Of a DNA stretch of 64,000 nt, positions 60,338 through 64,000 are shown piece by piece. The position numbers and the translations under genes are program-made. The number at the start of each line of letters is the position of its first letter. Position 1 is the first letter of the stretch. This DNA comes from Glossina fuscipes (Eukaryota; Arthropoda; Insecta; Diptera; Glossinidae): assembly GCF_014805625.2 (NCBI RefSeq), contig NW_023998630.1, positions 1,237,559-1,301,558 on the forward strand, written 5' to 3'. The notes under the pieces were generated by a model that saw only the letters and a list, made by a program, of their open reading frames with translations, was not told the DNA's origin and ran no database searches.

Positions 60338-63300
60338 GTAAGTCTGCTTGCCTCCAATGGTTCAATAAACGTTTATGATTCGCAAAGCAAACAAGACTAT
60401 TATAAGATTTAAACGCCCTGCTCGTGTGCATGATTTTATAAGATACTCAATTGTGAGTTCCACTGTTTAGAATGTGTAAGGTACTCATAACATTTATAAG
60501 GTAATAAGGATAAATTATTAAGCCATTCTAAGCCCTGTCACAAGTTCGTAAATATTTAAAGAAAGGAAGATTATTCATTTTCTATCTATAGTGATGTCAT
60601 TTGAGACGCTTTTTAAACTTACTACGCGTTATTTGAAAAAATGAAGAATTGATTGAGAATTATAAATGCTTTAAAATAGAAACAACAAAATGTGAAAATA
60701 ATTGCAAAAGACAGACAATACTTCATGCACTTTTAAAGCAGTAGGCATTGACTTGATCCTGCATAGAGGTCTCAAATTGTACATGCGAATTAATAATATT
60801 AAGTTATTGAGAAGAAACTGAATGGGAAAAGCGTGAACGATCAAGAAGGACACTCAAGGATAAGAAATGAAGTAAGACGGCCTATATATTATATAATGTA
60901 TATATGCTGTACAAAATAAACACGCACTGTATACATGATATTTTTTGTTTTTAATTAATTATTGTAAAATTAGGTTTAAGTAATTTCAACATCTGTAGGT
61001 TTTTATATATGAACAATAAATTTGCGATTATATGCCAATTAAAGGAAAGTTGTTGTTTCTGTAAGTGTTTAGTGATATGGGAGGATGTTGCAGCAGTCCC
61101 GGAAAACAATTCCTCAAGCGAGTGTTGGTAGTATCCGTAATCTGACAAATTTTCAATTTCGTTTTGTTGTTTACTTCGTTCCAAATTATTTTTATTTTTA
61201 CGAAGAGAAATGAAAAGGCATAAACACCAGATTAAGGGCCGACCACCTCAAAAAGCCTATTCACCCGTGACCACATTAACACTTAAATATTCATGCAGAT
61301 TGATGACAAAAATGAGCTCAAGGAAGGAAGTGAACATAGGTTAAATAAATTACTTTTAAATTCACGCTTCCTTCGCTTTTTCCAATTCCCATCAGAAGTT
61401 GAAAACGCTGAATTCCCAGCCCAATTAATGCAATCACTCTTCATTGTGGCAGAGGTCTAATCCATGAGTAATCAATGCACAAGAACAACTTTCTCAAAGA
61501 TTATATTCATTGATTACCCATTTTTAGACAAATCTCGGTTGAGACGTCACTAATCAAAATCTTTCACGAGCTTTTGCATTCACTCAATGCTATAAAGTTA
61601 TTACGACTTTGCTATACTCGAAATCGTTTATTACGTTTCAACTATAGCTAAAGCTTTCCTCCGTTTTATAAAAAATATTTAATCGTTCTCATTTATTATA
61701 TATAATCTTCTAATATTTTCTTTGTCAATTCCTTTCCACCTAACATATGTCGTATAAATAGATGTTTTTAATTTTATTTTCTGTGTAAGTACCGGACTAA
61801 TTATGAAATGTTAAAAGGAAGAATGGCAGAAAATCAAACACATTTTTATAATTTGTTCATAATTACATTATGATTACTTAATAAGTGTATGTTATCTTAT
61901 ATAAACGTACACATATGTGTAAGTGTTTACAAATGTAATTCATACTAATCCCATGAATTGCAGCTCATGCGATATGGTACCAAAAGCAACCAGAACAACC
62001 ACAACTAACTGCACAAGTATTAGTAAAAAGGCCAATTGTACACTAGCAACTTTGACATATGACAACGTAGATTTTTTTTTCTCATTTTTACTCAACAAAC
62101 TATACGTTAATGTTAGAAAGACATTATTAAAATAATATGAAATGCACTCTCCAGAGAGATTCACGTAATGCGGTATGGAATAGTTTGCGGATGGCAGATG
62201 ATATTAAAAATCCGATTTATTCTCATTTAGCTAGTTAAGTAATCAAAAAATATATGGAGAATTTATATAAAGTATTACGTATGTGAAAGCGAAAAGGAAA
62301 GAGAAGGAACGAAAATAGTAAATTAAGGTAAATATTAAAAAGTTCAATTATTTAAGAAAAACGAAAACTTATATGAAATGATTTTAATATATATATTTAC
62401 GTATGCATATCCAGTTTTATTTTTAAAGCCTATAGATAGAATTTTAGAAATAATAAAATTATCTACACATAAAAATATATTATATCTATATCAACATGCG
62501 TTATTGAGCTTAGTGTGTAGAATTTCTAATGTTCATAGGATTAGTTAGTAATCATATGAAACGTATTTTGTTTTTAATCGAACTTAGAGAAGCATAGCTA
62601 AGTACATTAATTTTTTCATATGGCGTCAGCTTTTCAAACTTACTTTCGTTGACAGATGGAGAGACCGGCGGACGAAGAAACGGATGGACATGCGAACTGT
62701 TGAACCGACGGACTTAAATGTAGATACACAAACGCGAAACACGAACAGACAGATGGACGGATATTGAAGTGATTAGGCAAAAGGAGAAGCAGAGAGGCGT
62801 ATAGATGGAAATGAAACATTCTGGTAATGGCAATATCTAAAACACGAGTAAAATCTTTAAAAAAATCGAAAATTTTTCTTTCTGCTTAGTTTTGCGTCTA
62901 AGATGTTAATATCACTTGACATCATTGGGCTACACAAGCTATGACGTAGTAGATTACCACCAATGTTCTTATTTTATCTCCTACATTAAAGGATTTTCCA
63001 TGATATTCGCTAAGTTGTTATGAAGAAGTTCATTTGCTATTGTCTTATTAATAAAGTGAAGTTCATTGCATATTTTCGCCGCTGCTATAGCTGGCAATAT
63101 GAACATAACCTTTACTTTTTCTGTACAGCATCAAGTAATTAGCTTTTATTTCTTGCGTAAGCTGAAAAGTATGTTTATTAGTTAGGCAAAGAAACGTCTT
63201 TACTAATAAATTGTCATCTTCATTCTAAAGGCTTCGCTAGCTTTCATAATGGACTTTTTCGGGTATATTATGTATAAAAAAGATGAGGTAACGTAACCTA

Positions 63301-64000
63301 GCTTATTTGCTTTTATGAAAGAAAATGGAAAGAACATGACGTCATGAAGTATAAATATATAAAACGAAGCATTAAGAGCATACCATAACCGATTCCAACT
63401 TGTAGATGGAAACTATAAAAATGTTCCAATTTTAATTCAAAACTCAGGATTCATGGAAGCCATACGAAAAAGCAGCGGTTACAATTAAACCTTCGTCATA
63501 ATTTTAAATGTTTTCTCCTTCACTTCACATGATTTACAATTTAAAACGAAAACACAAAGTAAGTAATCCATTCATTTTTTCCCGAATTTTTCTCTATTTG
63601 CACCTTTTTACTTCGACGTACATAAAGCAGTCAATCAAATTTATAAAATCAAAGAAAAAATTTTACAAAACTAATAAAAAACCAAAAAAAAAAAATACTT
63701 TGAAGCGGAAACACGGTAAATATGCTGTCATTCAAACGCTAGAATGATTGATTTATTAGATCAACATCGACATTATATAGAAAATCCTTAAAAAAAAATC
63801 CAAGGCAAATATATAAAGTACATTTATGCAATTTTGCATACGTTTCGCTTAAATACTTTAAGTATGAAGATTAGAATTAGTATATAATATACTTTTAGTA
63901 GCAATTTAAAAAAAAAATACTTTCCACTATTTTCGGTTTTATTATTATTTTATATAAATTACATTTAATCGAATGCAATTAAAAAATTAACAAATACCTT
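60338..64000. other. No recognised gene
   Basis: AT-rich spacer to the end of the window. Only short or low-complexity frames are open, such as the Lys/Asn-rich one at 63508-63747. A run of purine-rich degenerate words with GACAGATGGA and GACGGA motifs lies at about 62650-62770. No gene was found. Confidence 0.5.

Noticed and set aside
63508..63747. 79-codon Lys-rich frame
   Set aside because: The lysines come from A-rich low-complexity sequence, so it is a compositional frame.

Overview
The window looks like gene-poor, repeat-rich nuclear DNA of an insect, most likely a higher fly (Diptera, Brachycera). The reasons are the strong A+T bias, long stretches with only short chance reading frames, a mix of animal transposons (Polinton/Maverick, mariner, several non-LTR retrotransposons), a fragment of the muskelin gene that still carries a 68-nt fly-sized intron, and a decayed copy of a SPOC/TFIIS-domain gene resembling insect pps. 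The species was not determined. I found no complete, intact host gene. One assembly gap of exactly 100 N lies at 45120-45219.

Layout. Positions 1-2600 hold nothing recognisable. From about 2640 to 9590 lies a degraded Polinton: adenovirus-type protease, major capsid fragment and a basic capsid-cluster ORF on the minus strand, an unassigned ORF and a retrovirus-like integrase on the plus strand, and a protein-primed type-B DNA polymerase on the minus strand. A short LINE 3' fragment with a 12-bp target-site duplication is nested inside the integrase. Positions 11650-14335 carry a decayed LINE (endonuclease plus reverse transcriptase, minus strand). Positions 17049-18295 carry the pps-like pseudogene, and 19690-20110 a second LINE fragment with an internal 113-bp tandem duplication. 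Positions 24308-26557 hold a striking GC-richer tandem repeat, two units of about 1.1 kb full of conserved hairpins.

The right half contains a minisatellite (30062-30310), a probable tRNA-derived SINE (33641-33775), a helix-turn-helix fragment of a DNA transposon (34937-35081), a third LINE fragment (36696-36840), several copies of at least three dispersed non-coding repeat families, a muskelin pseudogene (about 48560-49660), an internally deleted mariner (53806-54597) and an exon-like open stretch of unknown identity (60036-60337).

The genes do not form a pathway. The picture is of a region accumulating transposons and decayed gene pieces, as in pericentromeric heterochromatin or a Y-linked segment; that placement is inference. 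The most unusual element is the 24.3-26.6 kb tandem unit, whose predicted stems (UUCG and GNRA tetraloops, G-U to G-C changes between copies) suggest it was selected as structured RNA.
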